From positions 80,611 to 144,610 of the forward strand of contig CALSFV010000439.1 in assembly GCA_943737045.1 (NCBI GenBank): DNA of 64,000 bases, written 5' to 3'. Each line of letters begins with the position of its first letter. Position 1 is the first letter of the stretch. Of the stretch, positions 16,345 to 28,410 are shown one piece after another. Origin of the DNA: Parapristionchus giblindavisi (lineage: Eukaryota > Nematoda > Chromadorea > Rhabditida > Diplogasteridae). A program made the position numbers and the translations under genes. The notes beneath the pieces are model-generated. The model worked only from the letters and a program-made list of their open reading frames with translations, had not been told where the DNA came from and ran no database searches.

Positions 16345-17562
16345 GAGAGACTATCTGACTCACTGAACATATTTTGCTTATGGCTTGGCACTTGGCCAAA
16401 AAGTGATATGAACCAATCGCGCCCAAATTTCTCACAGATGTAGTATGTGGTGGAATGAGCTCGCAGACAGAGTTAGGGTTCGTCATATCTACACCTTCGC
16501 TAAATAACGTAAGTTCGTTAACATGGCATCAAAATTTCAAAGTTTACGGATTCGTTCGATATGTATATACAACGATGGGCAATAATAAGTAGATAAATTC
16601 CACCAAGTGTCATCCCGATCCAAAACCGTGAGACCCAGAAAAATTCGGACTTCGCAAGGATGAAACCGAAAAAAAATTTGTTTTATTTTTCCTACAATTG
16701 CCTATCGGTGAGGGTCATTTTTTATTCCTTCAATTTGACGAGTATTCATTACTGTAACTACTTAATAAAAATGAATTAAAACAAATAGGGAAAAAGTTGC
16801 CTTATCCCCGAAAAACCACGACTAATTCCCTGTTTTTATCGCAAACTGAAATTAATTATCGTGCGCCCACCGTAATCCAAATGCGAAAATTCAAAATTCA
16901 GCAATCACTATTATTTCGCATTCGATTTTCGGCATTATACTATTGTTTTCTTTTATCATTAGTTTGTTGTATGAATATCTGATGTGTAATATCACACTAT
17001 TATTCTAAAAAAATATGAATCTTGCATTTCCAAATTTGCGTAACCGTAACCGGCATATGCTAATGCGTTCAGTTCACGATAAAAAAGGCGAATTAGCCGT
17101 GGTTTTTCGGGAATAAGGCAACTTTTTCCCTATTAGTTTTAGTTCATTTTTATAAAGTAGTTACACTAATGAATACTCGTCAAATTGAAGGAATAAAAAA
17201 TGACCCTCACCGATAGGCAATTGTAGGAAAAATAAAACAATTTTTTTTCGGTTTCATCCTTGCGAAGTCCGAATTTTTCTGGTTCTCACGGTTTTGGATC
17301 GGGATGACACTTGGTGGAATTTATCTACTTATTATTGCCCATCGTTGTATATACATATCGAACGAATCCGTAAACTTTGAAATTTTGATGCCATGCTAAC
17401 GAACTTACGTTATTTAGCGAAGGTGCAGATATGACGAACCCTAACTCCGTCTGCGAGCTCATGTCACCCCATACTACAACTGTGCACAATTTGGGCGCGA
17501 TCGGTTCATATCACTTTTTGGCCAAGTGCCAAGAGAATGTCACTTGAGCCAGATAGTCTCTC
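16345..17562. mobile_element. 1.2-kb TTAA-flanked foldback at a cyclase acceptor
   Basis: Ends GAGAGACTATCTG and CAGATAGTCTCTC, with TTAA at 16341-16344 and 17563-17566. Arms meet near 16955. On the minus strand the element's end reads TCTCTCTTAAG directly before the cyclase exon starting at 16339. The A of the TTAA plus the next G form that exon's acceptor. Confidence 0.9.
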
Positions 17563-18374
17563 TTAAACTCCTTTGATATCTTGCGATTGTGAATTTATGA
17601 AAACATACGAGCATCCACACTTTCTCCCGATTTAAGTTGATGAGCAACTGATGGAGGCAACATTTCGGAGAGAAGCTCAATTGATAAACGATTTAAAAAA
17701 ATGAAAGACATTGATTAATCAAATTTTCAACCTGTGGTGCATGCAATCTATCAAAAGTTCGCGAAGAAATGTCGGAACAAAGTTGCGAACTTTTTCTCTA
17801 ATTCTCTCAAAATCCCATGCTATTTTCACAAAGAAAAAAGTTCGACAAAAAGATGCGAACAAAGATGCGAACAAAGTTCGCAACTTTCTGTCGATGTGTT
17901 AGAGAAATGGAGAAATAGCGTGCAATTTGAAGAGGTGCAGAAAAAGTAAACGGGCGTTTACTTAAAGTTGCGACGAAAGTTTAATTTGCAAAAGTGACAG
18001 TGTGATGGTTAAATTGTGATTACTCAACTCTCCATGAAAGAGTGTTCTACAATTTATAAATATTTTTTGAGAAAACACTTATTATTTACTCGAAAACTGC
18101 ACAGGAAATCGTGTGCATTCTCAGTCACACTCGTCCGAAATCTTTGAGAGCGCGGAGCAGCTGAAAAACATGTTCGAAGTTCGAAGTAAACACACGCTGC
18201 GCGACCGCGAGCGCGTGACCTGGCTGACTGTTCTCTCCCTCACTTTCCGCTTTCCGATACACTTGTTTTCTTTTATGTACTCCCATTCACATTTAAATGT
18301 GCCAATGTTCATCTATATGACCTGTTTGTTGCTTGATCTTGATTGATTGTTTTGTAATTCCGTTTCATTTGCAG

Positions 18375-18753
18375 CGAGTAGCTTTGGTCTCCGTCGGCGT
18401 GTCTCATTGTCGTCCTCAAAATCCACCAGCGTGTACGTATCAGACTACTCCGTATGTCTCGTCTCACATCTGTCGTCCCAATGTATGCCATCCGCGGCAG
18501 CTCACAGTCGTCAGGTAATTTCATTACTTTTGTTATTGCTATTCATTATATTAATAGTACCGATATAAGTACGTCACAAGCGTGGACAGAGACCGTTAAT
18601 CAAAGGAACTCATCCTACGCTTGTGACGTCACATTTTCCCTCTGGTCGTGTGTTATTGATTGTTTGATTTGTAATGATCGTGTCGTTTGCAGCGTGTCGC
18701 AGTCCATGAGGGCGCCCCTGCATCGGCGCCAGGATCCGATCTCAGAACCTACG
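18375..18753 (+). pseudogene. Possible 5' exons of the glycogen synthase copy
   Basis: Two stretches with good splice sites: 18375-18513 (TTTGCAG before, GTAATT after; one frame reads RRRVSLSSSKSTSVYVSD, like an N-terminal Ser-rich regulatory tail) and 18693-18753 (TTTGCAG before, GTGAGC after). They precede the recognisable exons in the same orientation. I cannot align them to the conserved fold, and the nucleotide-sugar loop (KVGGIYTV type) expected after the N-terminus is absent. Confidence 0.35.
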
Positions 18754-18974
18754 GTGAGCATCACACTCTTGTATTATGTATATTATTGTTCCTTTTGACG
18801 TTTTTTTACTCTTTTATGATTCAAGATCTATTTGGAAAATGCTTGCAACGTTAAGATGACGGGTGTGATTTGTAGAAGTTCTTGACAGCATCAGGCATGC
18901 TATAAAAGTAGCACACCAACTAGAAAACGCTCAACCAAGGATCGTTCTCTTACTTTTTTAAATACTTATTATCA

Positions 18975-19035
18975 CTGGCCTAGCAGTGATCACCCGCAGG
19001 GCTTCGTGTGCCTTGAATAACGGGTTGTGTCTTTA
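18975..19035 (+). repeat. I-family repeat with ATCACTG...CAGTGAT hairpin
   Basis: Begins with the hairpin ATCACTGGCCTAGCAGTGAT and continues CACCCGCAGGGCTTCGTGTG, ending in CTTTACC words. Copies are at 40361-40430, 46213-46290 (ending in TACCTTTACC units) and 56781-56832. It may be the 3' end of a retroposon. Confidence 0.6.
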
Positions 19036-21069
19036 CCTTTTATCTTTGTCTAATTTGCAGTTGACGATATCTAGGAGGTGGCGTTGTCGACGGACGAACT
19101 GGATGAGCAGTACTGCATGATGGGCCCGTACATTGAGCAGCGCGCCAAGATTGAGACGGATGAGCCGAAGGCGGACGCGGCGCCCATGCGCAACGCGCTC
19201 GATCAGATGAGGGAGATTGGATTTCAGGTGGGTCATGATCAAACTATATTGTAGTCTGCATAGGTAACCACCATGAACGATGGCAAACGGTTTACCAAGA
19301 AATGTGAAAAAAAACAATCATAAGCGGAGACGTTTGCCAAAGATCTTCCTACGCTTCTGAAGTATGGGGAGGAATGTCAGCAAACGGTTTGACAACTTTC
19401 ATGGATTCGGCCTCTGATGCGTGTAGATTGAGGAATATGGTTATAGTAAAGTAGTTGGTTAAAGTATGCCATACTTTTAACTTCTACAACATCAAACTAC
19501 AAGTTTGCCTGATTGTAGTTTGATCAAACTAGAATTTATTCTGATTGCAGATGAAGTACGGCAGATGGCTGATCGACGGCTACACGAAGGACATTGGATC
19601 GGCCGCGTGGAAACTGGACCAGTGGAAGGTGAATTAATAATAATAATAATAGTTTATCGTTTCTCTGACAATGGAAAGCTATATTGATTGATTGCTTGAT
19701 CTTTTGGTGTTGATCTCTTACTATACCTTATCGATCTATTATCTCTTGTCTTTGTCTGCCTGGGGATTTTGATCTATGATGTCTCGTATCAATTGACTCC
19801 TGTCACGGAACGTTATTGAATGATTTAGATTAATCGATTATTGATTAATCACATCGATTTGTAGGCTGAGCTATGGGAGGCGACGCACATTGGCATTCCG
19901 TGGCACGATCGCGAGAGCAACGACTGCCTCATCCTCGGATTTATGGTGGCCATCTTCCTGCAGAAGGTACTGTAGTTTGTTTGATTTTTGAACTGTGTTG
20001 TTTGATCAAATTGTTGTTGATGTTTGTAGTTTGATCAGTGTCAACAATATCCATTTGCAGTTTGAGCAGCGCGCCTCTGCTGACCGACCGGCGTTAGTCG
20101 TGGGACACCTTCACGAGTGGCAGGTACCAATTTATTATTATGCCTACCGTATCTTTGAATTTATCGATTGATTGCTACACATATGAAGTGGAAGATGTAA
20201 ACCGCGAGTATTAAGATTGTAATATTAACATCGATTTGATTGATGTATTGATCGATTGATCTCCACAGGCAGGTGTCGGCTTGATCATGTCCCGTTCGTG
20301 GAAGACGAACATCTCTCTCGTGTGCACGACGCACGCGACGCTGCTCGGACGCCATCTGTGTGCCGCTGGCGCCGATCTCTTCAACCGCATTGAACATGTT
20401 GGTAACTTTGATCTTTGAACTGTTGAACTGTTGATCGCTGACCAGGCATTGATCTATGATCCTTCTTTGTCAGTTGTACTGCGATCGTGAGGCGGGAGTG
20501 AAGCAGATCTACCATCGGTACTGCTTGGAGCGAGCGGCCGAGAACATACCCCACGCCTTCACTAATGTCAGGTAGGTAGTCGTTCAGACTTGAGACTGTT
20601 GCTGCATTTTCCTTGCGTTGATCGTAGGTCGAAAAGTACGTTGCGAACTACCAAGCCTGAGAGCATTTTCAGCCGAAAATTCACAAAAAAATCGAAAAAT
20701 GCAAATCGGTATTGAATTCCGTCAAATGCATCAACGCAATACTTCTCCACTATATTTAATCCGTTAGACTATATTTGAACAAGAATCAAGCGACTATTCT
20801 TTTAGTATTTAATATAAATAATACATAAATAAATATATTAATTAATAGTGACATCGCGGCTCTTTAGTGTGAGCATCTGCTCAAGCGCAAGCCGGATATT
20901 CTCACGCCGAATGGCCTCAACGTCGACAAGTTTGCCGCCCTTCACGAGTTCCAGAATATGCACACGATCGCAAAGGAAAAGATTCACGATTTCATCCGCG
21001 GGCACTTTTACAGGTACGCGGTAGCTGCGGCAGTTATCGATTTATTCGTTGAGTCATTGTCAGATACTG

Positions 21070-21736
21070 TAGTTGTGATGCACTGACCAATGCTAGAATA
21101 AGAACTAGTACCGTAATGCGGTGTTGCATTTGCCTTATGCGCCTCACAAGGGAATAAAAAGTCTCAGCTCGCAATAACTGAACGGAAATAACTGAACGCG
21201 TTATAAGATCATTGGTGAAGACTAAAAATTCTGGCATGTAATAGCCGAGCCTGAAAATGGGCCCAATGTTTGATCATATTTGCAGAAACTCCGCCTCAAA
21301 AAGGTTTTTCGCTAAGATACCCAAGATACTAGCCACTATTACCACCGCTCCACTTGTTATCTTCACTCAGGGAACAAAACATGCATCGAAAAATCGTTTT
21401 GAGGCGGAGTTTCTACAAATATGACCAAACTTTGGACCCATTTTCTGGCTCGGCTATTGCACGCCAGAATTTTTGGACTTCACCAATGGCACGTTCAGCT
21501 ATGCAAATTTTCACCCACTTTGCTTTCCGTGAGCTGAGACCAGTCCCTTTCCAGCCGTACCAACGGAGACGTCCACCTAAAGCTTGCAGAGTGCAAAATT
21601 TATCATTTATAACATTTATGTTGTATTTGTGCATTAAGCCCGTACGAAATTCTATAGAGTTTACGTAGACGGCGGAGGCACATAACACCCAATAAAAAGT
21701 GTGATTCACAAAGTACTGGTCAATGCATTACAACTA
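21070..21736. mobile_element. 667-bp foldback in a glycogen synthase intron
   Basis: Ends TAGTTGTGATGCACTGACCA and the complement of TAGTTGTAATGCATTGACCA; inner arms pair around AACTCCGCCTCAAAA near 21290 and 21405. It lies in the 775-bp intron between 21013 and 21789. Confidence 0.75.
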
Positions 21737-22680
21737 AAGTTCCCCCAAATTGGTTCGATCCTCTCCAAGAACACGTTTTAATTTGCAGTCACATGGACTT
21801 TGATTTGGACAAAACCATCTACATGTTCACTGCGGGACGCTACGAGTTTACGAACAAAGGCGGCGACTTCTTCATCGAGTCGCTGGCTAGACTAAACTAC
21901 AAACTACAGGTGAGTAGGGGAACAACAAGTTCATAGGTGGGCACGCTGTGGGAAAGGCTGTGCGCAAACTGTAGAAAGGGGAGGAAAAGCTGTGCGCATA
22001 GCTATTTTTTGTGAATTCGACTGGAAATTTTACAATTTTCGCGAGGCAAGGCTATGCGCAAGGCCTCGAATGGAAGGCAAGGCTGTGCGCAAAAATAATT
22101 CGTTTTCACGCGCCCACCTGTGAACAAGTTGGTAGATCAAATCACAAAAGCACTCGAGAACTTTTCTGTAGTTTTCCATACAATAATTATACACAGTACA
22201 TTATGGAGTTGGCAGATTATTGATTTTAAAAAATCAATCAAATCAATTATCTTAAGACCTCCACTGATCCGCGCACGAAGGACTCTACCGTAATCGCCTT
22301 CATCATCTATCCCGCGACCGCCCACTCATTCAACGTGGAGTCGCTCAAGGGTCAGGCAGTGTCCAAGCAGCTCAAGGCACGGTCGTTGCTTATTGCTACA
22401 GGTTACGGTAGGCAGTGAAATTGATCGATGTTTGTTTCAGGAGACCTTTGGCAAGATCAAGGAAAACGTGGCTGGCCGCATGTACGACTCGTCTGTTCGG
22501 TAGGTAGTCAACATCATACTACCGTAATCAGTAAATGGCTAAAATAGCGGTCAATTTTTTTATTGAGTACTGTAACTTCGTAAGTCGAGATGGAATAGTG
22601 TGTTTTTATCAACTGTAATTGCTGTAGTTTTTTATCCAATTCTTCTTGTTGGCAACTCGTTGATTACATGTATCTCATCA

Positions 22681-22887
22681 TACGTGGGCGGGCATTACCG
22701 CTGGAAATGAAAATCGGGGGGGGGGGGGGGGGGGGGGGATTTTAACCGTCGAAACAACTTACACATTTCAGATTTCTCATTTTCTTCTTTCGTTTGTGTT
22801 ATTGTGACGCATTCTATTGTGAAAAAATGGGGGTCGGGTGCCAAAATCGGTGGGGTATTGCCGCTAGCGGCAGTGGTGCCCACGTAT
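22681..22887. mobile_element. K-family inverted-repeat element with a poly-G run
   Basis: Ends TACGTGGGCGGGCATTACCG and GGCAGTGGTGCCCACGTA. Contains about 20 consecutive G at 22718-22738. Same family as 7131-7253. Confidence 0.65.
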
Positions 22888-24189
22888 GTTTCTCATGTCC
22901 CTATTCTAAAATAGTTTTTTCCATAATAGTTAATGCGATGGCGGCTATATTCTTATATGGCATAATATCTCTCATGTATAATTAATAACAATAATAATAA
23001 TTGATATAAATTTCAGTGGTAAGATCCTCGGCATGGATGAGATGATGATGCCGTCGGAGCAAGTGCAGATCAAGTGATGTATCATGTCGGCCAAGGTTAT
23101 TTGATTGATTGATCTATTTAATATTGATTGGTGAATTGATTGATCGATTGCTCACGGTATAAACGGGCTGCGCTAACGGGCGATTGCACAATGGATTTTT
23201 GATTGTAGTTTTGTCGTAGTTAGGCTACTGTAGTTCACCTTATCGATTTGTGATCAGCATGTGTTACTATAGCTAAAGTTTATTGATTGCTCATTCTGTT
23301 ACGGTAATCATATTGATTGCAGCGCAACACCCTGCCGCCCATCTGCACCCACAACATGGTCGACCCTGATAATGATCATGTACGTTTACATATATAAATT
23401 ATTGATTTTCATGAATATCCTTTTGAATTGCCGATTATGTCGCGATTATTGATTATCGTTTTTTCAGGTAGTCGACGCCCTCCGTCGCGTACATCTCTTT
23501 AACGATCACCACGATAGAGTCAAGGAATGGTGATCTTTTAGCTATATTTCCAAAATTCCAAAGAATACAGTTCTCGCACACAGTTGTGTGGTTTGATGTC
23601 AGTGAGAGAGCACTTTGCGTTGTCCTTAATTTGTAAGGGTCACTAAGTGTTAAGTTCTCGTACGTGTTTGATGATAGCTCTTCAGGTGATCGTCTATCTC
23701 AAGTTCCTCTCATCAGTCTCACCCCTCATTGGTCTCGACTACGAGGACTTTGTGCGCGGCTGTCATCTGGCGTCTTCCCCTCGTCCTACGAACCATGTAG
23801 ATGCACAACCGGAGAGTGCATGATTTTCTCTCTGAGATTTGTACCGATGATACACAAATTATTATGTTTCGTTTGTTGCATATCGCCTAATTATACTTTA
23901 CCGTTTATTCAATTCGATGTTTCTATTAGAAAATATTTTTATTAGTTTGACAATGAAAGAAAAGCCTTTAAATTCCATGTTTGACTATTTTAAAGTTTTC
24001 AAATTGTTTATAAATAGCTTGCATAAATATATTTGTCCACACCGTCGTTGTTCCGAAATATGCTAATAATAATGAAAATAATATATAAAGTTGTAAATTG
24101 GCGAAACGGAATTAGCTAAAGTACATGCCACATTGTAGAAGTACGTTCAAACGGACCAATTATGTGGTCCGAAAAAAATGACACACCGG

Positions 24190-24380
24190 ACTTAATCTGA
24201 CCCTACGAATCGGGTTACGGTAGTTTACGATAGGCCATAATCATATTCGCGAACACAGTGCTTATTCCCGCGATAATTACTAAATCTGACATAACGCAAC
24301 CAATCTGACCCACTGGACTGGGTTACTGTAGGTTACGGTAGGTGGATTACGGTAGATTATGGTGGCTTCACTAATGAGTT
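24190..24380 (+). repeat. TACGGTA-type repeat cluster
   Basis: Repeated words such as GGGTTACGGTAG and CAATCTGACCCACTGG, related to those at 10760-11120. No coding signal. Confidence 0.5.
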
Positions 24381-25030
24381 AACTTGGTATATGTTTGAAC
24401 CGGCTGAGCACCGCCCAACGCCCGGTAGTTCAATTGTACACCAAACCCGTCTGGGGTACGCCGAACTCTCTAATACTACTATATAAGCCCCATTGACTAT
24501 ATAGGGGGAAGATGAAAGTTCGAAGAAAAGTTCGCATCTTTCTTCGCAAGTTTAGTGCGAAGTTTTCGGGCAACCTGCGAACTTTCCTTCGAAGTTTCTC
24601 GCAAACTTTGATAGATTGCATGGACCCCTGATCGGTCTTTGTCTTTTCCTTTTCTAAATCCTTCGCCATAGCCTCCAATTGCTCATTACTCGCTTCAAGT
24701 TGGAGACTTAATGTTTCATTTGACAGTTAGGGGAAAATAATAATGAAAATAATAAAATGTTTACTTTTTACATTTTTTCAGATGTCATTACATGTTTGTA
24801 TGTATATTAAATTAAATTACTTCATCTCCACATCTGATAAACGTTGTTGATTCAGTAGTATCAAATCTCTTGTAGCATCGTGTAGAGGCATCGCTGACAG
24901 ACGCATTCCTAGATTTTGGGTTATGTGATCTTCAATATTTACGGTAACGAATATAAAGAGTGCGTACAATTTGAGAGTTTTCAATACTTTTTTGTTCTGT
25001 TCTCAAATTTTTAACAAACTCTCGATTATG

Positions 25031-25524
25031 CTATCGTACATCGAAAAATCATTGGATCATGATTCATCTGAACCATTCTGAATGGTTCAAGCAGATTAAA
25101 CGCGATTATGGCCGAATGGGGCATTTTTACGCTCTCTCATTCTTTTCACTATTTTTCTTTCACTCTAATCTAGTTAGTCCGCGAGAATCGCAATTTAATA
25201 TTGTGTTTTTCATAAAATCATCATTTTTATTTCTTAATAAATCGTTCCGATGAAAACATTTTGGGGAGCTACCGATTTCGCGGTTCCGGTTATGTGATAT
25301 CATCGAAACAATTTATTAATAAATAAAAATGATGATTTTGTGAAAAACACACAATATTAAATTGCGATTCTCGCGGACTAACTAGATTAGAGTGAAAGAA
25401 AAATAATGAAAAGAAAGAGAGAGCGTAAAAATGCCCCATTCGGTCATAATCGCGTTTGATCTGCTAGAACCATTCAGAATGGTTCAGATGAATCATGATC
25501 CAATGATTTTTCGATGTACGATAG
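25031..25524. mobile_element. D-family 494-bp foldback in the guanylate cyclase
   Basis: Ends CTATCGTACATCGAAAAATC and its complement, with arms of about 220 bp. It separates the cyclase HNOBA exon from the signalling-helix exon. A partial copy (centre and right arm only) lies at 45052-45322. Confidence 0.8.
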
Positions 25525-26481
25525 TTGTTCGATCTTTAATTCTATTCATACCAAACTGAAGAAGTTCTGGAATTGACGTCACATACGGAGAGCAAAGATA
25601 CCTGAGCGGACATTTTTTACTCTGCAATTGGATTTTTTCACTGTTATTATTACATTGTCTTATTTTTTTGTGAAACATAGGTTCACGAATCATTGGTTTA
25701 GTTTATTGGTATTAGACGTAGCGGCCGAAACACCATAAGGCACATTGCTAGTTAACTTATTTAATCAAAAAATTTATATTTAAAGTGCATGCATACTTAT
25801 TCTTGTACATCTATTAATAATATTAATTTAATTCGTTCTCGTCGCCCACATTATATGGGCTCCTGTCGTCAGCAACATCATTTGTCCCTTCAGCTTCAGA
25901 TGCTGATTGCTCGTCTCTAATGCTGCTCCTTCTAGTGCAGTCCTTAAATGGGCGGAGTCTTCGGATAGAACTCATTCAAGATCGTACGTCTCCATTTGAC
26001 TGTCTCTCTTGCGACGATACTCCATTGGCGTTGTTCTTACTTGTAGAACGAATACAGCATTGATGAAATTACAAATGTTCTCAAAGTCCAATGGAATCTA
26101 AAACGAATAGTGATGTTGATGATGATAATCGGAGAAATCGATTGATACCTGTGGACGATTTATCTCGAATGCTCGAATACAGGACTTCCAGGTGTCAGTA
26201 AATCAGGTGCCACGTAATTACTGTAACAAACTGATAACTATTTAAAGTACACATCAATTACCGTAGCTCGCCTCCGACTTGTACGAATTTGCAGTCTTGA
26301 TCGATAACGAAATGATAAGGAAAGGTTGTTATGAAATCCTGTCGAGTTAGACGGCAAATGCCTCCTGAATTAATCTAACTAATACATTTTACTAAATTAA
26401 CAGTAACGTGGTGAAAGACTAAAATATTGAAAACAAGATGTAGTGTTTAATTGGGACTGCAATGCGTCATGAATTACAGTG

Positions 26482-26601
26482 CACAGTATTCTGGTCCAAG
26501 CCATTTTTCTTCCAAAGCAAGACAAAGGAGAGACCATTGTATTCGAGAGAGTTTGTATGTTGAGCGGTCGTTCTTGCTTTGAAAGTCATGAGAACGCTGT
26601 G
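26482..26601. mobile_element. G-family 120-bp element, AGTG duplication, at a cyclase exon end
   Basis: Begins CACAGTATTCTGG and ends GAACGCTGTG; target duplication AGTG at 26478-26481 and 26602-26605. On the minus strand it interrupts the cyclase after GMYIHT, just before GTAATT, the probable donor. It is identical over its length, as far as I can see, to the copies at 34583-34702 and 49040-49159. Confidence 0.9.
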
Positions 26602-26692
26602 AGTGTGAATGTACATGCCTGTAGGAGAAGGTAAAGGAGCATTAAAGGAATCTTCCAGACTCGCATCAGTCGACTTTGTCTGTAAATGATTC

Positions 26693-26870
26693 ATCATACA
26701 CACAGAGAAAATTCTCTTACAATATGATCTGTTTTAAGAAATTGAATTCTTATAACTGAGTTTCAGAAATTGAATTTCTTACTTTTCAAGAGGATTTTTC
26801 GGTGATATTTCTTTTAATTGAGAAAATGAAAAGTAAGAAATTATAAATTTAAGTAAATTTTCTGTGTGAG
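26693..26870. mobile_element. Small inverted-repeat element in a cyclase intron
   Basis: Ends CACACAGAGAAAATTC and TTTTCTGTGTGAG pair, and the interior is rich in GAAATT/AATTTC palindromes. It lies between cyclase exons 26689 and 26895. I cannot read a clear target duplication. Confidence 0.55.
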
Positions 26871-27029
26871 TATAATGAAAATGATAGATCGTACTTGAAT
26901 ATTGAATATGACATGTTCCTCAGTTCTTTCTCCCGTATTCATCTGAACTGTTCTTTGTGTTCTTCCAGTCACAGTCATTACTACATCCAATTTAAAGACA
27001 CGACGAGCAGCCTCACGTAATACGCCTTT

Positions 27030-28066
27030 AAGGTAGTCATTTCATTTATTTTCAAATATTGATTTGTATATCCTCCTGAATTTTCTAGTATTGTAAGATT
27101 TCAAACCGTTTAAGTAGTTGTTTAGGAACGAAGAGGGAGCGCTGAGGAAGAGGTTATCCCGCCCCATCGACCCAAGTATTTATTTCATGCGCGGACATAG
27201 CCAATAAAACTTGGCAAAATGCGATACAAGGAGGAGTTCGTAGTAATTGCTTTTAAAGGCAGCTGGCATCCAAAAATTTCGATACGAAATAGTTAAAATA
27301 GTTGATCTCATGTTGATAAGCTCGAAGAACTATTCAGAAATATGTATTTGAAAGTTTGAAAAGACGCTCTGGTAAGAAGTTGGATTACTGTAGCCTGCTC
27401 CACACCACGGGCGAGGTTTCCCAACTACAGTGCTAACTCCATCGAAAAGCTCAAAATAGCCTAATATTGAGTTTTATTCATCATAATTCCCCACTGCGGA
27501 TAGAATTATCATCAAAATATTCGATTTCAAGTCATATCCAAAGAGTTGGTGTGGCAATTAGGAAAAGGCTCCCGCTATCTGGAGCACACTGTAGTTTTTT
27601 AACTGCACCGTTCCCCTTACCAGAGAATTCTTAAGATATGAGATGTATATATTTCGAAACAGAATTTCAAGCTCTTTTATATGAGATCAACTTGTTTTTC
27701 GTTTCCCGGTCCCTTTAATCAATAGTTGGGAGACTAACCAGTGCAGGAGAGCATATATTACTGATATTATCATATCATATCATCCCATTATATATTACTA
27801 TATATATACTATACTATCTTATATATTACATTATATATATATATATATTACTGATATTATCATATCATATCATCTTATTATCGGCATTACTGAGACCGCG
27901 AAGTTCATAAGAACGAGGTATTTTTTACGAGGGTGACAAATCGATGCCGAAATAAAAAAAAAGTGAGGCAAAGGCATCACTTTGCGCCTATTCGAACTCC
28001 TTTACTCGAAAAGAAAAGAAAAATATTGGTATTAGCGTTAAATCGATCAGCTATATTGGCGTACCT
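27030..28066 (-). other. Cyclase intron, no other feature except AT-rich dinucleotide tract
   Basis: Intron between exons 27025 and the exon ending near 28411. Contains a TATATATACTATAC-type tract at 27760-27880. No inverted-repeat element or coding segment was recognised. Confidence 0.5.
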
Positions 28067-28070
28067 TTAA

Positions 28071-28410
28071 AGGTAGACTCCCGCGAATATTTTCGTGAAC
28101 AAACTGTAAAGACAGATAGTTAGCAAAAGTTATTCAACATACAGTACATCATATATTTAATGCTAATTCTCCTTATTGATTGCTAGAAACATGAATGAAC
28201 CATGCTTGCAATCGCAGGCAAAGGCGCGCTTTTTGAAAATAGGAAAGTTCGGCAATAGGATTCGAACCCACGGCCATGCGCTCTCTATACAGAAGTATTA
28301 CCACTGCGCTAAGGGATTTATGAGCGGTCTATCTCTCTTCTTGCATATCACTTGACACTTGCATGAGCGAAATACAAGAGTTTTGAATGAACATTCGCGG
28401 GTCTCCACCT
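28071..28410 (-). mobile_element. 340-bp TTAA element with tRNA-like core, inserted at a cyclase exon end
   Basis: TTAA at 28067-28070 and 28411-28414; ends AGGTAGACTCCCGCGAAT and the complement of AGGTGGAGACCCGCGAAT. On the minus strand it carries a tRNA-like stretch near 28250-28320 (A box TTAGCGCAGTGGTAA, B box GGGTTCGAATCC). It is inserted 2 bp before the end of the cyclase exon that encodes YPIVK. The element's AGGT terminus puts a GT exactly where the original donor lay. A second copy is at 30244-30576. Confidence 0.9.

Larger units (their letters stand above)
19075..23822 (+). pseudogene. Glycogen synthase (GT3 family) pseudogene, introns retained
   Basis: Glycogen synthase extends alpha-1,4-glucan from UDP-glucose in the cytosol. 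Exons: 19075-19227, 19551-19628, 19865-19966, 20061-20123, 20269-20397, 20474-20571, 20849-21013, 21789-21909, 22257-22376, 22441-22499, 23017-23095, 23323-23379, 23468-23524, 23686-23822. Telltale pieces are [91 protein letters not shown] and [15 protein letters not shown]. Defects: TAG at 20865-20867 where the family has Glu, TGA at 23075-23077 where it has Arg, a 1-nt loss near 23766 between GCHL and GVFPSSYEP, and donors GC at 22377 and GA at 23525. A gap of about 4 residues follows WLIDGY. The N-terminal UDP-glucose loop and everything after GECM are missing. Retained introns argue for DNA-level copying, not retroposition. Confidence 0.9.
17735..24626. mobile_element. About 6.9-kb insertion with inverted ends, carrying a glycogen synthase copy
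   Basis: The segment begins GGTGCATGCAATCTATCAAA and ends with the complement of GGTCCATGCAATCTATCAAA, flanked by CCTG at 17731-17734 and 24627-24630. Removing it and one CCTG restores a perfect cyclase junction on the minus strand: ACCGATCAG, then an intron starting GTTGAAAATTTG and ending AATTGAG, with codon phase kept. The subterminal 150 bp on both sides share GATGCGAACAAAG/AAAGTTCGC-type words. No transposase is recognised. The cargo is the glycogen synthase copy at about 18375-23822. Confidence 0.75.

Noticed and set aside
26467..26703. 78-codon minus-strand frame as an independent small gene
   Set aside because: It is part cyclase exon and part 120-bp mobile element.
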